Positions 37,228-44,915 of a stretch of DNA of 64,000 nucleotides are shown in pieces. This DNA comes from Gloeocapsopsis dulcis (GTDB taxonomy: Bacteria; Cyanobacteriota; Cyanobacteriia; Cyanobacteriales; Chroococcidiopsidaceae), in contig NZ_CP119970.1 of assembly GCF_032163395.1 (NCBI RefSeq), positions 165,062 to 229,061 of the forward strand, in the 5' to 3' direction. Within the stretch, counting starts at the first letter, position 1. Each line of letters opens with the position of its first letter. The position numbers and the translations under genes are program-made. Under the pieces are notes generated by a model. It saw nothing but the letters and a program-made list of their open reading frames with translations, made no database searches and was not told where the DNA came from.

Positions 37228-38637
37228 TCAAGAAACACATTCGGTGGGGTGGGAAATAGGGATGAGTTGTAAACCAAGAGCCTGAGCTTTTTGCTTGAGG
37301 TTTTTGAGCATCAGTTCCTGGTATTTTTGCTCATAGTAGTCCATACCAGGATCAGAATATTGCCCAGCAGTGATCCAGATATGGTAAAACAAACGAGCCA
37401 GTTTGTGAGCAGTAGCAGTGATAGCTTTAGGCGCGCCCAAGCGAGAACGTAAGCGGCGATAAAATGCACCCAGAGCAGAGCGACTGTGAGTTAAAGAAAA
37501 CGCCGCCATGCGAAAAGCATTGGCTGCTCGATTGACAACATTACGAGTTTGTGAGCTTTTGAGCTTACCACCAGTCACTTTTTGACCAGGACATAAACCC
37601 AACCAAGATGTAAAGTGCTTAACTGTAGGAAAGCGTTTTGGGTCTAATCCCACTTCAGATAAAATGGTCTGAACAGTTAAAGCATCAAGACCATCAATCA
37701 GTGTAAAGTCTACTCCTGCCATCCGATAAAGATACTTATGCAAGTCAAAATTTGGGTGATTTGCAGTCGGTTTTTTCCGACGTTTTCTTGGCGTTGTTGG
37801 CGGTTCATCTAAAGTCTGAGGTTCAAAGGATGCTAAACATTTTTCAATTTCAGCGTCAACAGCAGTAATCTGTTGTTGGTAAACCTCATACAGTGTTAAT
37901 TCTTGCTGAAGGACAAATAAATGTTCACGGCGGTAATCACCAGTTAAAGATGCGGCAATATCTGCTGTGCTGCTTTTGATATGTGGGTCTTTGAGGGATG
38001 CTAAAACTTGTGGGTCTTGTTCACCAGCAACGATTGCTTTTATAATCTTCATTCCGGTCAAACCAGTTACATCGCTGATGACTTTGTGGAGATGTAAATT
38101 CATCTGGATGAGTGCCTTTTGCATCCGTTGTATATGGGCACTAGCACTCTTGATTAAGGTGTCTCGCTGACGGATATAACTGCGTAGCACACAAACTTGG
38201 TCTTCTGGGCGAAAAGAACCAGACAGTAGTCCATATGTATGTAACTTTTGTAACCACTGGCAATCTAATACATCTGTTTTGCGCCCAGGGACTGTTTTAA
38301 CGTGATGAGCATTGACTAATTTGACCTCAAAACCCTTGGCTTCTAATATCTGAAACACTGGAATCCAATAAACTCCTGTGGCTTCCATTGCCACGGTATT
38401 TATTCGGTATTCTATTAACCAATCGGCCATTGCAATTAAATCAGGGGTAAAACACCCAAATCGGCGAACATTTTTATCTGCCCTATCAGTGGGGACACAA
38501 ACCCAATGTTCTCCACTACCAAGGTCTATTCCGGCTGCGTTCTGGTTAATTTCTTCTAAAGTGGATGATACTTTTTCCACAGGGACAGGCTGGTTATTCC
38601 CTTGAAGGAGTGGCAATTTCATGGCTGCAACTCTCAT
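37228..38637 (-). CDS. IS110 family transposase, long form
   Basis: A 469-aa DEDD recombinase, unrelated at subgroup level to the 318-aa copy at 424. The N-terminal RuvC-like part has AAGIDLGSGEHW (D38), NTVAMEATGVYW and PGRKTDVLDCQWL. A long charged linker follows (TPRKRRKKPTANHP). The C-terminal Transposase_20 domain has TLIDGLDALTVQTILSEVG and GGKLKSSQTRNVVNRAANAF with the Ser/Thr-rich catalytic loop. The frame is intact. A guide RNA may lie in 38638-38941 or 36975-37227. Confidence 0.9.
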   Translation of the reverse strand: MRVAAMKLPLLQGNNQPVPVEKVSSTLEEINQNAAGIDLGSGEHWVCVPTDRADKNVRRFGCFTPDLIAMADWLIEYRINTVAMEATGVYWIPVFQILEAKGFEVKLVNAHHVKTVPGRKTDVLDCQWLQKLHTYGLLSGSFRPEDQVCVLRSYIRQRDTLIKSASAHIQRMQKALIQMNLHLHKVISDVTGLTGMKIIKAIVAGEQDPQVLASLKDPHIKSSTADIAASLTGDYRREHLFVLQQELTLYEVYQQQITAVDAEIEKCLASFEPQTLDEPPTTPRKRRKKPTANHPNFDLHKYLYRMAGVDFTLIDGLDALTVQTILSEVGLDPKRFPTVKHFTSWLGLCPGQKVTGGKLKSSQTRNVVNRAANAFRMAAFSLTHSRSALGAFYRRLRSRLGAPKAITATAHKLARLFYHIWITAGQYSDPGMDYYEQKYQELMLKNLKQKAQALGLQLIPISHPTECVS

Positions 38638-38941
38638 ATGGTTCTTATAGATAAGATATGTCCTGACCTGGGGATGTACTCATAGATAATCTTTCAAACG
38701 GGATAGGAAACTTTGTCCTTCACCAATGTCATAGCCATCAAGCCCCAGAACCATGCTCCTAATCAGGCTCAACACACTATTGTGGGTTCGGTTTTAACTG
38801 TCAGGATAATTATTAATGTACCTCTTGATTAGTCGCCTCAAACAAAATAGTTTCTTTCATTCATAGCGGGTGGCAGCGCCGCCTGTGCGGTTGCTCCTAA
38901 CGAACAATCGCTTCATTCCCCTGACTGAAATTTATAGGAAT
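38638..38941. other. IS110 copy 2 upstream non-coding region
   Basis: No gene is seen in 304 bp. This is where an IS110 non-coding end and its guide RNA would be expected. It also contains an inverted arrangement GGTGGCAGCGCCGCC near 38869-38883. Confidence 0.35.
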
Positions 38942-39439
38942 TCAATTTTGCCTAGTATAACGACTAAGGCGAATAGTAACTTCGTGTGTAGGTAAGCGAC
39001 ATCGGGGGTGGTTAGCGATCTTGTTAAGTCCTGCATAGAGATTTGCTATCGCTATAACCTGTTCCTGTTCCAAAAAATCTAGAATCCAAAGAACTCCATG
39101 ACATTCGACCTGTTCTTTAGCTGCCAAGTTACGCAGTGCGCCGTCACCAGTGAGGAGGGTAAACCCTGAAGTCTTGGCAAGCACTAAAGCAAAACTGTCA
39201 GGGAGCGAGATAGCGCGGACTTGTTCGCGGTAGTTGATGGCCATCTCGACCCCTTGGTCGTCGAGTTCGAGGATTTGGAGACCCAGGTTGAGCAATCGCT
39301 CCCCATTATAGTTACTCAACTCTTGTGCATATAGCAAATCTGGGACTGCCATGGTTACAGGTAGGCTAAAAGTAGCTTCCAGGAGACCGCCGCGTTCAAG
39401 ATCTACCAGCACGGAGGTATCGGAGACGAGAACATTCAT
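38942..39439 (-). CDS. PIN-domain toxin (partner of XRE-ImmA)
   Basis: A 165-aa protein with a PIN-like RNase fold. The acidic D7 lies in LVSDTSVLVDLERGG, there is an acidic centre at ILELDDQGVEMAI, and LPDSFALVLAKTSGFTLLTG with GDGALRN is the conserved second half. It overlaps the upstream XRE-ImmA gene by 4 bp (start codon within the stop region). This gives tight translational coupling typical of toxin-antitoxin pairs. It probably cleaves RNA unless neutralised. Confidence 0.75.
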   Translation of the reverse strand: MNVLVSDTSVLVDLERGGLLEATFSLPVTMAVPDLLYAQELSNYNGERLLNLGLQILELDDQGVEMAINYREQVRAISLPDSFALVLAKTSGFTLLTGDGALRNLAAKEQVECHGVLWILDFLEQEQVIAIANLYAGLNKIANHPRCRLPTHEVTIRLSRYTRQN

Positions 39440-40509
39440 GCGGCTTGGATTTCTGGTGGTCGATCCATCTCTAGCTCTAGTTGTCGCACTGATATACCAA
39501 GTAATTCAGCAGCCTTTGCCTCTGAGACGGCATTTTCTGCTAAAGCTCGGAAGCACAAGCGCTTGAACCGAGTCGGCTGCAATGGCTCAACTGGTAGTGG
39601 TTCCTTATAAGGTGGATGACGCCAACCCTGTTCTTTAAATCCCTCAAACAGTTGCTGGTATAGAGCGTTATCAATGATACCTAAGTCTTTACACCGATAA
39701 GTGATCGCCCCAACGTTAACCCCGAAGATGGCTTTGAGTTGCAGCAGTTCGCCTAGAGAAATATAGTGCCGATGTTTACCTACCTCGGCTCTCAGAATAT
39801 CTGCACCCATCAAGAAAGCACCTGCAAATCTGTTGGAAGCTTTTTCTTCGTTAACCCCTTGGGACATATCAAGAAGTAAATGACCGAGTTCGTGTGCTAG
39901 AGTAAATCGCTGACGCTCTCCCGTATCATTCTGATTGAGAACGATTGTTGGAACATCTGACCCTTCACGTCGGTGAACCATACATATCAAACCTGACACA
40001 TTCTCCGTAAGAGATAGAGCTAAAACTTTAATGCCCTTCTCTTCCAGAAATTCAGCAAAATTTGGAATTGGATCGGAGCCAAGATTCCAGCAAGAACGCA
40101 AAGATAAAGCAGCAGACTCAGCATCAGCTATTTCGTGAATTGGAAAGGGGAACCCCTGTGGTTGCTGCCACTCTTGGCTCGTGACACCAAGAATGTCTTC
40201 AATTTCGAGATAACGCTCGACAGCGCTAAGGACAGCAGCCTGGATGGAAGCCTCTTCCTTTTCGCTGGTTATAGCGTTTTTCCGGAACTCGACACCATCC
40301 AAATTAATCAAACCCTCGCTAACCAGGTAATTGACTGACACCCCTAATGCTTGGGCTAGAGCAATTAATACCTTAGAACCAGGCATCATCTCATCACGTT
40401 CGTACTTACCAATTGCTTGAGCTGTTACCAAGTTGCCAATTTTGTCTGAAAGCTCTCTAAGTGAGAATCTTGCACTTAAACGAGATAGCTTAAGTCTCCT
40501 ACTAATCAT
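39436..40509 (-). CDS. XRE-HTH / ImmA-IrrE metallopeptidase antitoxin-like protein
   Basis: A 357-aa protein. The N-terminal XRE HTH is at residues 5-65 (SLRELSDKIGNLVTAQAIGK). The ImmA/IrrE zinc peptidase domain is at about 140-290 with HELGH at 206-210 and EEKASNRFAGAFLMG downstream. The C-terminal region ends with another HTH-like AAELLGISVRQLELEMDRPP. This two-domain architecture pairs with PIN toxins in mobile elements. An inverted repeat 50 bp upstream (40559-40579) is a likely autoregulatory operator. Start ATG 40509. Confidence 0.85.
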   Translation of the reverse strand: MISRRLKLSRLSARFSLRELSDKIGNLVTAQAIGKYERDEMMPGSKVLIALAQALGVSVNYLVSEGLINLDGVEFRKNAITSEKEEASIQAAVLSAVERYLEIEDILGVTSQEWQQPQGFPFPIHEIADAESAALSLRSCWNLGSDPIPNFAEFLEEKGIKVLALSLTENVSGLICMVHRREGSDVPTIVLNQNDTGERQRFTLAHELGHLLLDMSQGVNEEKASNRFAGAFLMGADILRAEVGKHRHYISLGELLQLKAIFGVNVGAITYRCKDLGIIDNALYQQLFEGFKEQGWRHPPYKEPLPVEPLQPTRFKRLCFRALAENAVSEAKAAELLGISVRQLELEMDRPPEIQAA

Positions 40510-40558
40510 AATGTAGAGTCTCCTAATCTATTTACAGAATAGCACTAAAAAAGCAAGA

Positions 40559-40579
40559 TTGTAAACTTTTGGTTTACAA
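40559..40579. promoter_or_regulatory. Operator of the XRE-ImmA/PIN pair
   Basis: TTGTAAAC-TTTTG-GTTTACAA: perfect 8-bp half-sites around a 5-nt spacer, 50 bp upstream of the ATG. Suits autoregulation by the XRE domain. Confidence 0.65.
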
Positions 40580-40605
40580 GTACAAGATGGTCTAATCGAA
40601 TGTCA

Positions 40606-40790
40606 ACTGAGGAGATCGGAGTAGTCAAGGATGCGATGGAACCATTCTTGAGCTTGTTGGGCAATACTCTGGCGCTGCTCGAAATCAGATCAGATTGATG
40701 ACCAATGGTAATGTCAATAGCTAAGCAGCCGTTGAAGTTCGACTAACTGGGTAGCGACATCCTCCCTAACACTTGGAGCAGTCCACTCGA
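40606..40790 (-). pseudogene. Decayed unknown gene fragment
   Basis: The minus strand reads VEWTAPSVREDVATQLVELQ, then RLLSY, a stop, HYHWSSI, a stop, and FEQRQSIAQQAQEWFHRILD with YSDLLS and a final stop. The composition is clearly protein-like, with two nonsense codons. The family is not recognised. Confidence 0.4.
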
Positions 40791-41075
40791 CTAAAAACTA
40801 GCTTTCGCGGAGAGTTGAAGGGCAACTTGCTCGTTAGTGCCAGCATTAAGCAAAGCAGGAGTTACGCAGTTGAACCAAAGGTAGGGTAAAACAAAAGAAT
40901 GAACCCACCTAAGTACAACGAGTATGATTATAACTGGCTGAATTTGCTTGGGCAGTTGAGGAGTATCATCGAGGGCTAAAACAGTGTTGTGGGGCAGAGC
41001 GGGCGCAAGTACGTTCTTCTCGCGCACAGCGCAATCACATTGGCTTATCTATCCGAGCTCTTCTAAGCTTAGAAC

Positions 41076-41909
41076 GGCTGTGTTGCAAAAAGTTGTTGAG
41101 GACAGAAAACTCCCTGCAAGGGAAGTTGATTAGTTAGCCACTCCAAAGATTTCAGCGATGAATTGCACCCGTTCAGTAACGGCTCCTTTCGCTACTTTTT
41201 TCACTTGTCCTTTTCTCAACATCTGCATAATTTCGTAGCCTTTGATTGTTCGCCTGGCGGTGTTGAATGATTTAAACCCCATTCCTGGTTTGACTAATCG
41301 TTTTATCCCTCTATGGTCTTGTTCAACTATATTATTGAGATATTTGTTCTGTCGTAATTCCACCAACTTTTGCAACTCTTCTTTCTCTTTGAGTTGCTCT
41401 ACAGCTTTCGGGTAAGCTGGATTGCGATTTACATTTATGACTCGTGGTTCTTGAGTGTGAACTGCTCTCATTGCTTTGCGGAGAAACCGCTTTGCCGCTT
41501 GTGCATCCCGTTTGGCTGTCAGCAGGAAGTCCAGGGTATGACCGTCTGAATCGATAGCACGGTACAAATATTTCTGCTTTCCTTTGACTAAAATGTACGT
41601 TTCATCTACCCGCCACGAGTCGTTTGTTGGGCGCAAGTGTGACCGACAGCGTCTTTCTAGCTCTGGTCCATACTGCTGTACCCAGCGGTAAATTGTTGAG
41701 TGATTAATTTCTAAGCCCCGCTCGTTCACCATCTCTGCTACCTGTCGGTACGACAGTGGGTATGTAAGGTACCAGCGCACGCATAGCAGGATGATTTCAG
41801 GTTCATAGTGGCGCCACTTGAATAGGTTCGATTTGAACATAGAAACGAGAGCTTACTGGTTGCAGTCTCCCAGCTTATCACCCGCTGCCTCGGTTTTTGC
41901 AACACAACC
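41076..41909 (-). mobile_element. IS6 family element, intact copy (834 bp)
   Basis: Terminal repeats GGCTGTGTTGCAAAAA (41076; one mismatch to the other copies) and TTTTTGCAACACAACC (41894-41909) enclose one intact transposase. No 8-bp target duplication is seen, as often after IS6 cointegrate formation. Confidence 0.9.
41130..41840 (-). CDS. IS6 family transposase
   Basis: A 236-aa full-length transposase. The HTH is at 1-55 (FKWRHYEPEIILLCVRWYLT, STIYRWVQQYGPEL). The DDE core has SWRVDETYILVKGKQKYLYR (Asp 1), NVNRNPAYPKAVEQLK (in the Asp 2 region the usual VDKN is VNRN) and NNIVEQDHRGIKRLVK (Glu). It ends FIAEIFGVAN. The frame is intact; the D-to-N change at the VDKN position is notable, because that Asp is normally catalytic, so activity is doubtful. 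Confidence 0.88.
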   Translation of the reverse strand: MFKSNLFKWRHYEPEIILLCVRWYLTYPLSYRQVAEMVNERGLEINHSTIYRWVQQYGPELERRCRSHLRPTNDSWRVDETYILVKGKQKYLYRAIDSDGHTLDFLLTAKRDAQAAKRFLRKAMRAVHTQEPRVINVNRNPAYPKAVEQLKEKEELQKLVELRQNKYLNNIVEQDHRGIKRLVKPGMGFKSFNTARRTIKGYEIMQMLRKGQVKKVAKGAVTERVQFIAEIFGVAN

Positions 41910-42008
41910 TAAACGGCTGCCCATATCTCTGTTTCCTTAGCAGATGTATGATTCATATTCACTTATCTTCACATAGTTTGTTTTTTTCACGCCGTTCTAC
42001 TTAGAAGG

Positions 42009-42180
42009 ACAATTATTGGTTATGAAACTATGAATATGATTCGTAAAGGTCAGGTCAACGGAGTGAGTAAAGGAGATGTTGTAGGTCAAGTCAAGTTTAT
42101 TGCAGACATCTTTGGAGTTGTTGCATAAATCAGTTTTAACTAAGAATTTTATGACTTCAAATATTTTTTGCAACACAACC
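42009..42180 (+). pseudogene. IS6 transposase C-terminal remnant with terminal repeat
   Basis: Plus-strand GYETMNMIRKGQVNGVSKGD then FIADIFGVVA and stop, followed by TTTTTGCAACACAACC at 42165-42180. Only the last about 40 codons and the end of an IS6 remain. Confidence 0.8.
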
Positions 42181-42260
42181 AAGATTTCTACCAAGATGTA
42201 CAAGAAGTTTGGTTGACTACTTACGGTTGGCAGAAGGTAACAGTAAGCGTTGTTTTATAT

Positions 42261-42761
42261 TTATAGATTATCTTTAATTAATGTGTAGAACTGACTCTGA
42301 TTAGTTAGTGACTGCTCAACTAGATTTTCCCACCTATCTGGAGGATATCCGCTTTCTAACATTTTTGAGAAAACGTAATAAGCGTCTGTTTTACTTTCAT
42401 AAGTTCTTTTGCAAGTTTCATCATTTACCCAAACAAAAACTATTAATTTCTTTTTTGAGTGATATCTAAAGAAAAGTCGATATCTTTGCAAAAATTTAGC
42501 TCTACACCAATGTTTATAATTTTCTCCCAATGTTTTTCCCTGTTTATATTCTTCTCTACAGGGGTCTTCTGGAATAACTTTCAAGATTAACTTGATAATT
42601 GCTGCTAATCTTTTCGTAGATGATTTCTTCTGATATTCATTTGGTTTTTTCTGAGCTAGCTCGTATACGTCAATAACAAGTTGTTCAAGTTGTTCTATAA
42701 AAAGTGGGTGAGCTAAAATAGTCCACCCGTTTAAAGTTAATGAATCTTTATCAACAGACAA
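42261..42761 (-). CDS. yhaV: Type II toxin YhaV
   Basis: A 166-aa RelE-superfamily ribonuclease toxin. Family blocks are NGWTILAHPLFIEQLEQLV, STKRLAAIIKLILKVIPEDP, HWCRAKFLQRYRLFFRYHSK and VFVWVNDETCKRTYESKTDA, ending with MLESGYPPDRWENL. It overlaps the upstream PrlF-like antitoxin by 11 bp, the usual order. YhaV degrades RNA; PrlF binds and represses it. Confidence 0.9.
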   Translation of the reverse strand: MSVDKDSLTLNGWTILAHPLFIEQLEQLVIDVYELAQKKPNEYQKKSSTKRLAAIIKLILKVIPEDPCREEYKQGKTLGENYKHWCRAKFLQRYRLFFRYHSKKKLIVFVWVNDETCKRTYESKTDAYYVFSKMLESGYPPDRWENLVEQSLTNQSQFYTLIKDNL

Positions 42762-43110
42762 CGAAATTCCCCTTTTCTAATTCCTCGTCATCTTGTAAAT
42801 CTTCATCTAAATTGACATCTAAATGACCTACTAATTCTACTGCTCTTTCTAATAAGTCGTTAGGTATTGATTTTAAATGAAAAGGATTTTCTTCTATATC
42901 TTTCTCAAGCAAATTAAGGAACTTTTCAAGTACAGGATCTTCTTTTACTTCTTCAACGCGAGACAACAACACAGTACCGTCTTTCTGTACGAATAATTTA
43001 ACTTTATCTCCTTCTTTTAACCCCAACATTCTAATGATTTCTCTGGGTATTGTTATCTGACTTTTACGAGTCAGCGTTGACTCCTTTTCATACCCTGGTG
43101 CTATTGCCAT
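42751..43110 (-). CDS. prlF: Antitoxin PrlF-like (SpoVT-AbrB)
   Basis: A 119-aa antitoxin. The N-terminal SpoVT-AbrB swapped-hairpin is at about 10-55 (ESTLTRKSQITIPREIIRML, GLKEGDKVKLFV). The acidic tail is the toxin-binding part. It starts at ATG 43110 and is translationally coupled to yhaV. Likely autoregulated. Confidence 0.88.
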   Translation of the reverse strand: MAIAPGYEKESTLTRKSQITIPREIIRMLGLKEGDKVKLFVQKDGTVLLSRVEEVKEDPVLEKFLNLLEKDIEENPFHLKSIPNDLLERAVELVGHLDVNLDEDLQDDEELEKGNFVVC

Positions 43111-43175
43111 ATGGTAGTCTGTCCACTTTGCCTGATTACGTATTATGGTAAGGCATTTTCCTTACTTTGTCAAAA

Positions 43176-43265
43176 TCAAAAATTCAACTCTTCGCGCAAC
43201 TCGGTAATACTCCAACCACTACCATAAACCGATGTTGTCGAATTTTTTGATGAATATCGTCGGTG
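43176..43265 (-). pseudogene. Remnant of the small YGSGW family
   Basis: Minus-strand KNSTTSVYGSGWSITELREE then LNF and stop. It matches the C-terminus of the protein at 9447 (SVYGSGWIITELCEEF). The N-terminal part is missing. Confidence 0.5.
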
Positions 43266-43686
43266 TGGCGCTGTTTGTCGCGGAAGAAAGTGCCGAGAGT
43301 TCATAGCCAGAGGGAATTTAAGCAATGTAGTATGTTAAGTTTAGCTGTAGCATGTGCGGTGTTGTAACTTTTGGTTTGAAGAAGTTTCACGTTGTGTGTC
43401 GCCGCTGTTGCATGAAGAGATATCGATAAGAATAGCCAAACCTTATGCCATATAAGGACGAAAGCTAAACAGTTAAACAAAAAGTACCACGTTAAATGTC
43501 ATTGTCTGGTGAGGTGTAGAATCAAGTTGCTCGACGAGCGATAACGCCTGGGTGTCCAGTTATCAAATCAGGGGATAATTAATAGATGACGTTAAGTGGG
43601 CTGGGCTAGATTAGTACCAAACTGCTGCCCATCTGCCATATTCATCTCACAAATTCATCTCAGTTGTAGGACGTTACTTTTTGTAG
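43266..43686. other. Gene-poor stretch
   Basis: No gene is supported. TGTCGCG at 43276-43282 matches the outermost 7 bp (read inward) of the candidate Tn7-like end at 47991, which could be coincidence. Confidence 0.3.
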
Positions 43687-43839
43687 GTGAGAAGCCTTTC
43701 AACCGAACCAAAAGGTGTAGAAAACCGAATAAAAAGAGTAGAGGATTATAGGGATAGGAAGCATGTTACCAGTGAAGGTGATGGGGGATCGCACATTGAC
43801 TTAAATTTATGGAACCAAGCAGCAGCGGAGTATCACTAA
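43687..43839 (+). pseudogene. Possible TnsC C-terminal remnant
   Basis: A 50-codon frame ending HIDLNLWNQAAAEYH with a TAA that overlaps the TniQ ATG (TAATG). In Tn7-like/CAST operons tnsC precedes tniQ, and TnsC proteins end in an (I/V)DxxLLxxVAxEY-like helix, which this resembles. No AAA motifs remain in the window. The call rests on position and a short motif only. Confidence 0.35.
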
Positions 43840-44326
43840 TGGAGTTGTAGGATTGGGTGTTTCGAGTCAAAGCTTATCCTGGGGAAAGCTTGGGGCATTT
43901 TCTCGGCCGATTTCGGCGTGCGAATCAGTTAAGTCATAAGGCAATAGCAGATCATTTAGGGATTCGGGTAGAGTGGGTGATGGCGTGGGAAGCTCCGTCA
44001 CGACGACGCAACCCCACACCATTACAACTGATCGCTTTGGGGAAATTAGTAAACCTAAAGCCAAAGCTGTTGGCGAAAATGCTGCCAACAGAGCTGCTAC
44101 ATCTGCAAACTCGATTATGTGCAGTATGCTACTGTGCTACAGCGAGATACCCGTGCATCGAGTGGCATGGCAGGGAGCGACGATAAACCAAGGTGATCGG
44201 CATCAGTTACAGCTGCTTTCTGCATGTCCGGGATGTGGCACTGGATTTCGTACCCCAGCACTATGGTCAGACGGGCGCTGTTTTTGCTGCGGCTTGTCGT
44301 TTTCTCAAATGGCAACTGTTCAGTAA
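43839..44326 (+). pseudogene. tniQ: TniQ-family transposition protein (CAST/Tn7-like), degenerate
   Basis: It reads MEL, a TAG, then DWVFRVKAYPGESLGHFLGR with FRRANQLS, a linker to KMLPTELLHLQTRLCAVCY, and after a frameshift IPVHRVAWQGATINQGDRHQ, ACPGCGTGFRTPALWSDGRC and FCCGLSFSQMA. The layout, the GESLxHFLGRFRRAN start, the cysteine pairs and the short length (about 160 aa) are those of TniQ from cyanobacterial CAST-type Tn7-like transposons. Two lesions are visible: amber codon 4 (43848-43850) and an 8-bp tandem duplication (TGCTACTG then TGCTAC, near 44131-44144). Removing the 8 bp restores the frame. A GTG at 43857 could bypass the amber codon but not the frameshift. Confidence 0.8.
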
Positions 44327-44456
44327 TCCTTAAATGCATTGACTAGCGAAGTGCCACCGATGAACCAACTGCAATCGGGAGAACAGAAACGCCGCTAAAC
44401 GCAATTATGCGATCGCCATTCTCAGACAGCAGCAAGCAAGAGTTTGATTGTCCAGG

Positions 44457-44915
44457 TCACACACGACCGCTAGTTGGTTCATGAAGTTGCTGGAATTTCC
44501 GTTTCAACTGCTTGAACATGGCTTCTTGTTCGCTGATATCTGAAGAATATGTCCATTGCACAGGCGTTAATTTCCGAGTGATAATAGCGCGTTCAAGAGC
44601 AATTTTGTCAGTGTTGAGTGCCAGACAAGCAGCTTTGAAAGCAGGTTGCAAGGCTTGAATTTGTTGTTCGAGTTCGTACAACTGAACTCGCGGGTCAATC
44701 ATAGTGTCGATAATTTTAACTGGACTAAGCAGTTGAGCTAAATCGGAACTGGTAGAATCTAGAAAGTCTGAGCGCTGTTTAGACATCTTAGACATCACTC
44801 CTCGCTCACAGCAAGCGAACACTTCAGTCACTTTACAGCGCTGTGAGCTATTGTCATCTTGGGTATGCGATCGCACCCCTTTTGGGCAGAGAGTGAGCGT
44901 ACATACAATAATCAA
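44457..44915 (-). CDS. Hypothetical coiled-coil protein (left palindrome arm)
   Basis: A frame of 152 codons. The likely protein starts at ATG 44795 (MSKMSKQRSDFLDSTSSDL, after GCGAGGAGTG), giving about 112 aa. It is largely helical with PRVQLYELEQQIQALQPAFK and ends YSSDISEQEAMFKQLKRKFQ with QLHEPTSGRV. No domain is recognised; the heptad spacing suggests a coiled coil. An identical copy lies in the other arm at 47084-47542. It is transcribed away from the palindrome centre, towards tniQ. Confidence 0.5.
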   Translation of the reverse strand: MIIVCTLTLCPKGVRSHTQDDNSSQRCKVTEVFACCERGVMSKMSKQRSDFLDSTSSDLAQLLSPVKIIDTMIDPRVQLYELEQQIQALQPAFKAACLALNTDKIALERAIITRKLTPVQWTYSSDISEQEAMFKQLKRKFQQLHEPTSGRV

